Source: Novosphingobium sp. CF614
GTDB lineage: Bacteria > Pseudomonadota > Alphaproteobacteria > Sphingomonadales > Sphingomonadaceae
Assembly: GCF_900113255.1 (NCBI RefSeq)
Contig: NZ_FOOR01000001.1
Coordinates: 124,001-188,000, forward strand
Reading direction: 5' to 3'
Length of the DNA stretch: 64,000 bases
Shown: positions 35,399 to 43,367 of the stretch, piece after piece
How the letters are laid out: every line of letters begins with the position of its first letter
How positions within the stretch are numbered: the first letter of the stretch is position 1
Notes under the pieces: generated by a model
What the model saw: the letters and a program-made list of their open reading frames with translations, nothing else
What the model was told of the DNA's origin: nothing
The model's database searches: none
Made by a program: the position numbers and the translations under genes

Positions 35399-36334
35399 TC
35401 AATCGAACAGGCTGGAAACCGAACTTTCGTCGGCAATGCGGCGGATCGCCTCGCCGATCAGGGGGGCAATCGTCAGGATACGGATACGATCGGAATTCTT
35501 GGCCGCATCGGTCGCCTGGATCGAATCGGTGATGACCAGTTCCTTCAGCGCCGAGTTGCTCACGCGTGAGACGGCGGCGCCCGACAGCACGCCGTGGGTG
35601 ATGTAGGCGGTGACGCTGGCGGCGCCCTCGTCCATCAACGCCTGTGCGGCGTTGCACAGGGTGCCGCCCGAATCGATGATGTCGTCGATCAGGATGCAGG
35701 CCCGGTCCTTCACGTCGCCGATGATGTTCATCACCTCGGACTGGCCCGGACGATCGCGCCGCTTGTCAACGATGGCCAGCGGCGCGTTATCGAGGCGCTT
35801 GGCGAGCGCGCGGGCGCGGACCACGCCGCCCACGTCGGGCGAGACCACCATCAGCGATTCGTCGCCGTACCGGGCCTGGATGTCGGCCGCCATGACGGGA
35901 GCCGCGAAGAGGTTGTCGGTCGGGATATCGAAGAAGCCCTGGATCTGGCCGGCATGCAGATCCACCGAAAGCACACGGTCGGCGCCCGCCTCGGTAATCA
36001 GGTTGGCCACCAGCTTGGCCGAGATTGGCGTGCGCGGCCCCGGCTTGCGGTCTTGCCGCGCGTAGCCGAAGTAGGGCACCACGGCAGTGATCCGCTTGGC
36101 CGACGCACGGCGCAGCGCATCGATGCCGATCAGCAGTTCCATCAGGTTGTCGTTGGCCGGATAGCTGGTCGGCTGGACCACGAAGACATCTTCGCCGCGC
36201 ACGTTCTCGTGGATTTCGACGAAGATCTCCTCGTCGGCGAAACGGCGCACACTGGCATCGGTAAGCGGAAGTTCAAGATAGCCGGCAATCGCGCGCGCGA
36301 GCGGAAGGTTGCTGTTGCCGGACATGATCTTCAT
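35399..36334 (-). CDS. prs: Ribose-phosphate pyrophosphokinase
   Basis: Makes PRPP from ribose 5-phosphate and ATP. 311 residues with [20 protein letters not shown], the flexible-loop [20 protein letters not shown], the PRPP-binding [19 protein letters not shown] and [17 protein letters not shown]. The ATG has GGGGA 7 nt upstream. Monocistronic appearance. Confidence 0.98.
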   Translation of the reverse strand: MKIMSGNSNLPLARAIAGYLELPLTDASVRRFADEEIFVEIHENVRGEDVFVVQPTSYPANDNLMELLIGIDALRRASAKRITAVVPYFGYARQDRKPGPRTPISAKLVANLITEAGADRVLSVDLHAGQIQGFFDIPTDNLFAAPVMAADIQARYGDESLMVVSPDVGGVVRARALAKRLDNAPLAIVDKRRDRPGQSEVMNIIGDVKDRACILIDDIIDSGGTLCNAAQALMDEGAASVTAYITHGVLSGAAVSRVSNSALKELVITDSIQATDAAKNSDRIRILTIAPLIGEAIRRIADESSVSSLFD

Positions 36335-36454
36335 CGCGAATCCCCAAACGGCCGAGGTTGCTGGCTCAGGCGCCCGCCTCTAGCCATGAGTCATCCGATT
36401 GCAATAGAGCGCGCGAAGGTTTTCACCGGCGGGGCCATGACCGCGCGCAGCCCT

Positions 36455-36488
36455 CCCCCACCCCGGAGCGCATTGCCCGGGATGGGGG
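36455..36488. repeat. Strong GC hairpin after glpX
   Basis: CCCCCA-c-CCCGG, 10-nt loop, CCGGG-a-TGGGGG: 11 base pairs with one mismatch, starting 6 nt beyond the glpX stop (minus strand). No T tract follows, so it may protect the 3' end or be a REP-like relic rather than a terminator. Confidence 0.5.
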
Positions 36489-36494
36489 ACGATT

Positions 36495-37475
36495 TCAGAT
36501 CCGGTGTTCGCCCTTGATCCAGCGCACGGTGCCCGAGCTGGCGCGCATGACGACGCTTTCGGTGGTCATCTTGCCGCCCTTGAGCCGTTTGACGCCTTGC
36601 AGCAGCGAACCGCTGGTCACCCCGGTCGCCGCGAAGATGCAGTCGCCCTTGGCGAGTTCCTCGAGCTTGTAGACCTTGTTGAGATCCTCGATTCCCCACT
36701 TGCGGGCACGCGCCCGCTCATCGTCGTTGCGGAACAGCAGCCGGCCGTTGAACTGGCCGCCCACGCAGCGCAGCGCCGCAGCGGCAAGCACCCCTTCGGG
36801 CGCGCCGCCCGATCCCATGTACATGTCGATCGTGGTGTTCTCGTCGGTCACCGCGATCACGCCGGCGACATCGCCGTCGCCGATCAGGACGACGCCGCAG
36901 CCCAGGCCGCGCAGTTCGGCGATGAGATCGGCATGACGCGGCCGGTCGAGCACGCAAACGATGATGTCTTCGGGCTGCACGCCCTTGGCCGCGGCCACGG
37001 CCTTGACGTTCTCGGTCGCGCTCTTGTCCAGATCGATCACGCCCTCGGGATAACCCGGGCCGACGGCGATCTTGTCCATGTAGACGTCGGGCGCGTTCAG
37101 CAGGCCGCCTTGTTCGGCGGCGGCCAGCACCGCAAGCGCGTTGGGGCCGGCCTTGGCAGTGATCGTGGTGCCTTCGAGGGGATCGAGCGCGATGTCGATC
37201 TTGGGGCCCTTGCCCGGCGCGCCACCGACCTTCTCGCCGATGAACAGCATCGGGGCCTCGTCCCGCTCGCCTTCGCCGATGACGACCGTGCCATCCATAT
37301 AGAGTTCGTCAAAAGCCTTGCGCATGGCTTCAACAGCGGCATGATCGGCGGCTTTCTCGTCGCCTCGCCCGATCAGGTGCGAAGCGGCGATGGCGGCAGC
37401 TTCGGTGACACGGACCATTTCGAGGACGAGAACGCGGTCGAGTACTTTACTTGCGGGAGTCGGTTTGTCGGGCAT
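36495..37475 (-). CDS. glpX: Fructose-1,6-bisphosphatase class II
   Basis: 326-residue GlpX-type FBPase of gluconeogenesis: VTEAAAIAASHLIGRGDEKA, GEGERDEAPMLFIGEKVG and DIALDPLEGTTITAKAGPN (metal site) and YMGSGGAPEGVLAAAALRC. The ATG at 37475 has GGAGTGAAC upstream; a GTG two codons earlier would overlap that site. glpX beside hom is a common order in sphingomonads and relatives. Confidence 0.96.
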   Translation of the reverse strand: MPDKPTPASKVLDRVLVLEMVRVTEAAAIAASHLIGRGDEKAADHAAVEAMRKAFDELYMDGTVVIGEGERDEAPMLFIGEKVGGAPGKGPKIDIALDPLEGTTITAKAGPNALAVLAAAEQGGLLNAPDVYMDKIAVGPGYPEGVIDLDKSATENVKAVAAAKGVQPEDIIVCVLDRPRHADLIAELRGLGCGVVLIGDGDVAGVIAVTDENTTIDMYMGSGGAPEGVLAAAALRCVGGQFNGRLLFRNDDERARARKWGIEDLNKVYKLEELAKGDCIFAATGVTSGSLLQGVKRLKGGKMTTESVVMRASSGTVRWIKGEHRI

Positions 37476-37535
37476 GTTCACTCCGGATTAATCCTGGGAG
37501 GAAAGGTTCAGACCGCTTAGACAGAGGAAATCGAA

Positions 37536-37985
37536 TTGTCGAGAAGCTGGTCGGTTGTTTTCGCAATTGCAGCAATAGTGTCCGCTCCAGCGACCGCGCA
37601 GACGGCTGCTCAAGTCAGCGACGAGGACCGCGCCATCGCCGAAAGGATGATCCGTGGCGGGGTCACGCCCGACACCTCGCGAAGCCGCTGCTTCAAGACG
37701 ATCAGGCAGGGCGAGATCGTGGTCTGCGCCCCCGACGAGGATGAATTCCGGGTCAAATCGACAGGCGATGAGGATCCCTATTCCGCCCAGGCCCTGAACG
37801 ATGGACGGCCGCACGCGCCCGATGTAAGCGGCCTTCCCGATTGCCGCCCGGGCAGCCGGAAGGGCTGCATCGGCATCGGCAGCGTGCCGCCGCCGGTGTA
37901 TCTGATCGATCTCTCCTCCATCCCGCTGGCCCCGGCCGGCTCGGATGCCGACAAGATCGCGAAAGGCGAAATACGCGCACCCTGA
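37536..37985 (+). CDS. Small secreted protein of unknown function
   Basis: 149-residue protein starting with TTG (AGAGGAA 7 nt upstream supports it) and a signal peptide SWSVVFAIAAIVSAPATAQ. The mature part has two cysteine pairs (SRCFKTIRQGEIVVCAPDED; LPDCRPGSRKGCIGIG) and a proline-containing tail VPPPVYLIDLSSIPLAPAG. CxxxxxxGEIVVC followed by PDEDEFRVKST resembles small sphingomonad exported proteins without known role. Divergent from glpX. Confidence 0.72.
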   Translation: MSRSWSVVFAIAAIVSAPATAQTAAQVSDEDRAIAERMIRGGVTPDTSRSRCFKTIRQGEIVVCAPDEDEFRVKSTGDEDPYSAQALNDGRPHAPDVSGLPDCRPGSRKGCIGIGSVPPPVYLIDLSSIPLAPAGSDADKIAKGEIRAP

Positions 37986-38025
37986 CCGGGGCAGGGCCGG
38001 AAGAATACGAAGGCCGGCCGCGGCG

Positions 38026-39333
38026 TCAGCCCTCGATGATCTGCATCACCAGCGGCCGCGCGGTCAGGCTGTCCGACCCATCGAGGATGCGCATGGCCTC
38101 GGTCACCGCGCTCTCCGGTCCTTCGTGAGTGACGATGGCGAGGATCACCTCGCCGTCGTCGTCGGGATCGCCCTTCTGGATCATGCTCTCGATCGAGACA
38201 TCGGCATCGCGCATGGCGGCGGTGATATCGGCCAGGACGCCGGGACGATCGGGAACCGTGAAGCGGATATAGGAGCGGCCGACACGGTGTCCGGTCGGCG
38301 CCGGCTCCATCGCTTCGAGTTCGCCCGCCGGCATCGAGAACGCCGCGCCTTTTTCCCCGCGAGCAATGTCGATGATGTCGGCCACCACCGCGCTGGCGGT
38401 CGGCCCGTCGCCGGCCCCGGCACCCTGGAACAGCAGCCGGCCCATGAAGTTGCCCTCGGCGACCACCGCGTTGGTGGCGCCGTCGACATGGGCAAGCGGA
38501 TGGTTGAACGGCACCAGATGCGGCCGCACGCGCTGGAACAGGCGCGAGCCGCCGCCGTTGCGGTCGATCTCGGCCATGCCGATCAGGCGGATGACATAGC
38601 CCAGCGCCCGCGCCTGCTCGATATCGGCGGCCTTGACCCGTGAGATGCCCATTGTCTCGACCGCGTCGAAACGCAGGCGCGAACCGAAGGCGATCGCCGC
38701 CAGGATCGAAAGCTTGTGCGCGGCGTCCACGCCCTCGATGTCGAAGGTCGGGTCGGCCTCCGCATAGCCCAGGTGCTGCGCTTCAGCGAGCACGTCGGCG
38801 AAGTCCGCGCCCGTGTCCTCCATGGTGGAGAGGATGTAATTGCAGGTGCCGTTGAGAATGCCGTAGACGCGCTCGATCGCGTTGGCGGCGGCGCCTTCGC
38901 TCAGCCCTTTGATGACCGGGATACCGCCGGCGACGGCAGCTTCGAACTTCAGCGCCACCCCGGCCACTTCCGCGGCGGCGGCAAGTTCCAGGCCGTGATG
39001 CGCGATCATCGCCTTGTTCGCGGTAACCAGGCTCTTGCCCTGGGCGATCGCGCCGCGCGCCAGCGTCAGCGCCGGTCCGTCGGAGCCGCCGACCATCTCC
39101 ACCACCACGTCGACATCGCCGCGCGCGGCCATCGCCGCGGGGTCGTCTTCCCAACTATAACGGGAAAGATCGACGCCCCGGTCCTTGCCGCGATCACGCG
39201 CGCTCACCGCGGCAATGCGGATCGGGCGGCGGGCACGACGCGCGATCAGTTCCGCGTTCGTCTCGATGAGACGGACGACGCCGGTCCCGACGGTTCCCAG
39301 ACCAGCAAGCGCGATATTGAGCGGTTCAGCCAT
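38026..39333 (-). CDS. hom: Homoserine dehydrogenase
   Basis: 435-residue NAD(P)-dependent enzyme at the branch to threonine and methionine. NAD loop IALAGLGTVGTGVVRLIETN; catalytic region FEAAVAGGIPVIKGLSEGAA; GILNGTCNYILSTMED; C-terminal ACT domain (RFTVPDRPGVLADITAAMRD), so feedback inhibition by threonine is likely. AAGGGAG precedes the ATG. The pathway is shared with lysC at 54527. Confidence 0.97.
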   Translation of the reverse strand: MAEPLNIALAGLGTVGTGVVRLIETNAELIARRARRPIRIAAVSARDRGKDRGVDLSRYSWEDDPAAMAARGDVDVVVEMVGGSDGPALTLARGAIAQGKSLVTANKAMIAHHGLELAAAAEVAGVALKFEAAVAGGIPVIKGLSEGAAANAIERVYGILNGTCNYILSTMEDTGADFADVLAEAQHLGYAEADPTFDIEGVDAAHKLSILAAIAFGSRLRFDAVETMGISRVKAADIEQARALGYVIRLIGMAEIDRNGGGSRLFQRVRPHLVPFNHPLAHVDGATNAVVAEGNFMGRLLFQGAGAGDGPTASAVVADIIDIARGEKGAAFSMPAGELEAMEPAPTGHRVGRSYIRFTVPDRPGVLADITAAMRDADVSIESMIQKGDPDDDGEVILAIVTHEGPESAVTEAMRILDGSDSLTARPLVMQIIEG

Positions 39334-39439
39334 TATGCTCCCTTTCGGGAGCGCGCCCTAGGCCAGCCGCCGGCGAATTTCCAGCGCCTTGACGACTATC
39401 CCCGGGGCGCGGCCCGAGGGCGGGCCCGAGGCGGGATCG

Positions 39440-40285
39440 TCACGACAAGTTGCGTTCGCACACGCCCAGTTCTCCCAGCACCACGCGGTAATCGGCCTCG
39501 GCCTGCATTCTCGCGGCGTAGCCTTCCGAGACATTGACGCCGGGCGGCAATGTGTTCGGCAGGAAACAGGCGAGACGATACCATTCCAGCGTGTCATGCT
39601 GCGGCGGATTGCCGACGTCCGCGACGAGCTCCGAAAACGAGACGCCCCACGCCGCCGGCTGACCGGGATCGTGCCGCACCGTGATGGAGGCCGCCGAGCC
39701 ATCTCTGGTCGTCAGAAAGATCTGCGTCTCGCCCTGCCCGGCCAGATTCCCCGGCACATAGAGCAGTTCGCGTACGCCCGTCACCCGCGCCGGCGCGTCG
39801 GGCGAGACCAGAGACTTGAGGATGCCGCGCAGGCGCGCCTCGCCTGACGCGCTCCACGGCTCCTGCGCGACGGGCGTGACCAGCTGCAGCTCGCCGGGCC
39901 GACCGGGCACGGCGCGAGCGAACAGGAACACGGCCTGCTTCTTGAGCTTCGGCGGCTTGCCCCGCGCATCGAGCGGCAGGTCGACGAGATACTTGACCGA
40001 TTCGCCGAGCGGCGCGTTGCCCGTCAACAGCGCCTTGGTCCTCGCCTCGACATAGAAACGACCATGCCCCGGCCGCCTGCCGGGCGCCCGCTGGTCTTCC
40101 ACGCGCATCACTTTCATGACTTGCGCGACGATCACCAGGCCGGCCGAATCGGACAAGTCGGCGATATCGGCATAGGTCGCCTGCGGGGCGCTTGGAACAC
40201 CGGCCTGCGCGTGGACGGGAAGCGCATGAAATGTAAACGTTGTCCCGATCAGAGCCGCCATGAGGGGATTCGATTTCAAGGGCAT
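39440..40285 (-). CDS. Exported protein of unknown function
   Basis: 281-residue protein with a signal peptide (MAALIGTTFTFHALPVHAQA). The mature part begins with YADIADLSDSAGLVIVAQVM and contains LLTGNAPLGESVKYLVDLPL, AVFLFARAVPGRPGELQLVT and ERNLS at the C-terminus. Proteins with this layout occur next to housekeeping genes in sphingomonads but I do not recognise a function. The ATG at 40285 (MPLKSNPLM) has CGGAG ~10 nt upstream; a TTG 9 nt earlier is the alternative. Confidence 0.7.
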   Translation of the reverse strand: MPLKSNPLMAALIGTTFTFHALPVHAQAGVPSAPQATYADIADLSDSAGLVIVAQVMKVMRVEDQRAPGRRPGHGRFYVEARTKALLTGNAPLGESVKYLVDLPLDARGKPPKLKKQAVFLFARAVPGRPGELQLVTPVAQEPWSASGEARLRGILKSLVSPDAPARVTGVRELLYVPGNLAGQGETQIFLTTRDGSAASITVRHDPGQPAAWGVSFSELVADVGNPPQHDTLEWYRLACFLPNTLPPGVNVSEGYAARMQAEADYRVVLGELGVCERNLS

Positions 40286-40641
40286 GAAGGACAATCTCCG
40301 TGGAAATGCCGAGCGTTATACGCCGCGATGGGCCGGGTACAAATGATCCCCGGACGATTTCGCCAGACCTGCCCTGAATCGCCCGTTAACCTTTGCCTCG
40401 CGGATAAGGCGTTGCGCAGGGGGGGCATCGCCGCTAAGGAAACTCGCAAAATGGGGCAAAAATACAAAAATGCCTCACGGTCTGCCGGCCCGTCGCTTGT
40501 TTACGGTTGGCGGATTGTCAGCCGTCAGGGTGGGTAAATTCGATTTTCGTCATGGGCTCCGCTTCCGGGGAGTCCATGGGCGCCTTTGGACTTGTCCGCT
40601 TTGGACTTAGCCGGGGCTTGGTAATGGAGTGATGCGTCTGA
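40286..40641. other. Divergent intergenic region before tonB
   Basis: 356 nt without a gene. It holds an AT-rich patch (AAAAATACAAAAATG, 40457-40471), an imperfect hairpin CATGGGCTCC / GGAGTCCATG (about 40551-40578) and a direct repeat CTTTGGACTT twice (about 40583-40609) close to the tonB start. The TonB system is usually iron-regulated, but no clear Fur box was recognised. Confidence 0.5.
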
Positions 40642-41298
40642 ATGGCTTACGCTGACCAGCAAATGAGCGGCAACAAGATTACCGCGCTTGTCATTGTCGC
40701 CTTGATCCACGTCTTCGTCGGCTATGCGCTCGTCACGGGTCTTGCCTATGAGGCGGCGAAGAAGGTCATGCAGAAAGTGACCACGGTGGACATCAAGGAA
40801 GAAGAGAAGAAGCCCGAGGAGCCGCCACCACCGCCTCCGAAGGAAGATACGCCGCCGCCACCCATCGTGGCGCCGCCGCCGCCGATCAACATCGCCCCGG
40901 CTCCGCCGCCGGTGCAGACCGTGATTACCCCGCCGCCGCCGCCGCCTCTGGTGGTCCCGACGGCCGCCCCTCCGCCTCCGCCGCCGCCCCCGGGCCCATC
41001 GAAGGCCAGGAGCGCGTCGCCCAAGGGCCAGGGCAACTGGGCCGGCCGTATTCAGGCCAACTACCCGACCCGCGCCGCGCGCGAGGAACGCGAAGGCCGT
41101 GTCGGCGTTCGTGTGACGATTGGACCGGACGGCAAGGTTTCCGCCTGCTCCGTCACCAGCTCAAGCGGGAGTCCCGATCTTGATGCGGCGGCTTGCGACG
41201 GCATGACCCGTTACGCGCGCTACAATCCCGCGCTGGACGATGCCGGGAACCCGACCACCGGGTCCGCTTCGACGGCGATCGTGTACAAGCTTGATTAA
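40642..41298 (+). CDS. tonB: Energy transducer TonB
   Basis: 218-residue protein linking the inner-membrane proton motive force to outer-membrane receptors. N-terminal anchor ITALVIVALIHVFVGYALVT, then an acidic and proline-rich spacer of about 90 residues (KEEEKKPEEPPPPPPKEDTP...), and a C-terminal TonB domain with YPTRAAREEREGRVGVRVTI and GPDGKVSACSVTSSSGSPDL. First gene of tonB-exbB-exbD-exbD, all on one strand and ending at a strong terminator. Confidence 0.95.
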   Translation: MAYADQQMSGNKITALVIVALIHVFVGYALVTGLAYEAAKKVMQKVTTVDIKEEEKKPEEPPPPPPKEDTPPPPIVAPPPPINIAPAPPPVQTVITPPPPPPLVVPTAAPPPPPPPPGPSKARSASPKGQGNWAGRIQANYPTRAAREEREGRVGVRVTIGPDGKVSACSVTSSSGSPDLDAAACDGMTRYARYNPALDDAGNPTTGSASTAIVYKLD

Positions 41299-41364
41299 CT
41301 TGACGGCTCGGCCGGTCCCGCGGGTTCCGGCTATATCCTGCATTCTTCTTGAGAGGTAAATCGC

Positions 41365-42138
41365 ATGCTTATCGTTGATATCCTTGCCGCTGCCGGTGAA
41401 GCCGCGCCGCAGAACAAGTTCGGTTTCCTGGAAGCCCTCGAGCAGGGCGGCTTCATCGCCTATGCAACCGTAATCATTCTGGGCGTTATGTCGTTCGGCT
41501 CGTTCTACATCCTGTTCACCAAGTGGTTCGAACAGTCGAAGATTCTGCGCCAGTACCGCGAACTGCGCACCAGCTTCTGGAAGGCCCCGACCCTGCGCGA
41601 AGGCGTCACCAAGCTCGAGAAGAACAGCGCCTGGCGCCAGCTTGTCGACGATGGCATCTCGGCCGAGGACCAGCACGCGAAGATGACCGATTCGCTCGAA
41701 GCGCATGATTGGCTGCATGGCTCGCTCGCCCGCTCGGAAGCGACCATCAACGCCCGTCTCGCCTCGGGCCTGCCGTTCCTCGCCACGGTCGGCGCGACCG
41801 CGCCGTTCATCGGTCTGTTCGGTACGGTCGTCGGCATCTACCGCGCGCTCATCGCGATCGGCATCGCCGGTTCGGCCTCGATCGACAAGGTCGCCGGCCC
41901 GGTCGGCGAAGCGCTCATCATGACCGCGCTCGGCCTGCTCGTCGCGGTTCCCGCGGTGCTCGCCTACAACTACCTGCAGAGCCGCAACAAGCGCATCGCC
42001 GAGCTGCTGACCGGCTTCTCGAACGACGTCCTTGCGAACATCAATTCGAAGGGCGCCGTCAAGCCCGCGTTGACGTCCGCACCGGCCAAGCCCGCCGCGG
42101 CTCCCGCCAAGCCGGCTGCCGCTCCCGCCAAGCCGTAA
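41365..42138 (+). CDS. exbB: ExbB/TolQ-type proton channel (MotA/TolQ/ExbB family)
   Basis: 257-residue inner-membrane protein with three membrane helices; FLATVGATAPFIGLFGTVVG with IYRALIAIGIAGSASIDKVA and EALIMTALGLLVAVPAVLAYN are the hallmark pore-forming helices. The C-terminus has PAKPAAA repeated three times (APAKPAAAPAKPAAAPAKP), a cytoplasmic tail not needed for the core. GAGAGGTAA precedes the ATG. Works with the two downstream exbD products. Confidence 0.95.
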   Translation: MLIVDILAAAGEAAPQNKFGFLEALEQGGFIAYATVIILGVMSFGSFYILFTKWFEQSKILRQYRELRTSFWKAPTLREGVTKLEKNSAWRQLVDDGISAEDQHAKMTDSLEAHDWLHGSLARSEATINARLASGLPFLATVGATAPFIGLFGTVVGIYRALIAIGIAGSASIDKVAGPVGEALIMTALGLLVAVPAVLAYNYLQSRNKRIAELLTGFSNDVLANINSKGAVKPALTSAPAKPAAAPAKPAAAPAKP

Positions 42139-42261
42139 GGAGCACGGGCCAGCGGAACCGGTCCACCCGGCTCCGCTCCCGCCGGGGATTCGGGACTGCG
42201 GCAAGATGCATGCGCAAGCCGCCGTCCCACCCCAGGGCAATGCAAGGATTAGGATAAGACT

Positions 42262-42795
42262 ATGGCGATATCCACGGGCGGAGGCGGTGCCGACACACCG
42301 ATGTCCGACATCAACACGACGCCGCTCGTCGACGTCATGCTGGTGCTGCTGATCATCTTCCTCATCGCGGTCCCGGTCGCGATCCAGACGATCGAAAAGC
42401 TGCGCATCCCGGTCATCCCGGCGGTCGAATCGAAGGACAAGGTGGAAAACCTGCTCCTCACCGTCTCGACCACCGACGACGGCGGTCGCAGCGCGGGCGA
42501 ACCCGGCTTCACCGGCGCATCGCGCGGCGGCGAATGCCGCATCTACTTCAACAACATCACCCCGGTGAGCTCGGCCGAGCTGCGCGACAAGGCTTTCAAG
42601 CGCCTTGACGCGATCGTGAAGCGCGCGGGCGGTCCGCAGGCCCTGATGGCCAATCCGGAAATGATCCCACAGGTTCACATTCGCGGTGATGTCAACGCCC
42701 CGTGGCGCTGCGTGGCGGGCGCGATCTACAACGTCCAGATCTCGGGTTATCCGACGGTTGGCTTCATCACCAACCCGATCGACCCGAACGGCTGA
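42262..42795 (+). CDS. exbD: ExbD-family biopolymer transporter (long form)
   Basis: 177-residue ExbD: N-terminal SDINTTPLVDVMLVLLIIFL with the essential transmembrane Asp in the TTPLVDVMLVLLIIF motif, then a periplasmic domain. It is longer than the usual ~140 aa because of a stretch around residues 70-95 (TTDDGGRSAGEPGFTGASRG) and residues ~120-140 (PQALMANPEMIPQVHIRGDV). GGATTAGGATA precedes the ATG. Paired with a second, shorter exbD. Confidence 0.92.
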   Translation: MAISTGGGGADTPMSDINTTPLVDVMLVLLIIFLIAVPVAIQTIEKLRIPVIPAVESKDKVENLLLTVSTTDDGGRSAGEPGFTGASRGGECRIYFNNITPVSSAELRDKAFKRLDAIVKRAGGPQALMANPEMIPQVHIRGDVNAPWRCVAGAIYNVQISGYPTVGFITNPIDPNG

Positions 42796-42824
42796 CGTTA
42801 CGGCAGGAACAGGAGTAACTTTCC

Positions 42825-43259
42825 ATGGCAATGTCAGGCGGCAAGGATGATGGCTCGCCGATGATGGAGATGAACACGACGCCGTTGATCGACGTCATGC
42901 TCGTGCTTCTCATCATGTTCATCATCACCATCCCGGTTGCGACCCACTCGATCGATATCGACCTGCCGGTGGCCACTCCCCCAACGGATACGCCTCCACC
43001 GGTCGACCCGGTCAAGAACAAGGTCGTGCTCACGGTGGACAACAAGATCCTGTGGAACGGCAATCAGATCAGTGGTCCGATGCTGATGGATCTGCTCAAG
43101 CAGTCGCTGACTTACTCGGTCGAACCGGAACTGCAGTTCCAACCCGAACCGAACGCCAGCTACGAGCTTTCGGCACAGGTCCTGCAGATCATCAAGGCCT
43201 CGCAGGTCACCAAGTTCGGCTTCGTCGGCAACGAGCAGTTCGCCGAATTCAACAAGTAG
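42825..43259 (+). CDS. exbD: ExbD-family biopolymer transporter (second copy)
   Basis: 144-residue ExbD of normal length: MEMNTTPLIDVMLVLLIMFI with the membrane Asp, then a periplasmic domain ending VTKFGFVGNEQFAEFNK. Starts 29 nt after the first exbD with GGAGTAAC upstream. Two exbD genes are usual in sphingomonad tonB operons. The operon ends at a terminator 40 nt downstream. Confidence 0.94.
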   Translation: MAMSGGKDDGSPMMEMNTTPLIDVMLVLLIMFIITIPVATHSIDIDLPVATPPTDTPPPVDPVKNKVVLTVDNKILWNGNQISGPMLMDLLKQSLTYSVEPELQFQPEPNASYELSAQVLQIIKASQVTKFGFVGNEQFAEFNK

Positions 43260-43298
43260 TCTGAAGAGCGGACCAAAGTCCCATCCGGGACCCAACAA

Positions 43299-43326
43299 GG
43301 GGCGGAGCAATCCGCCCCTTTTTTTT
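43299..43326 (+). terminator. Rho-independent terminator ending the tonB-exbB-exbD-exbD operon
   Basis: GGGGCGGA-gcaa-TCCGCCCC followed by eight T: perfect 8-bp stem with a tetraloop. Confidence 0.95.
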
Positions 43327-43367
43327 GCGCCGCGGCGAAAGCGCGCGGACTGTCTTCCAGCGTCAAA

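Noticed and set aside
36455..36488. Rho-independent terminator of glpX
   Set aside because: Strong hairpin but no T tract on the minus strand; listed as a hairpin only.
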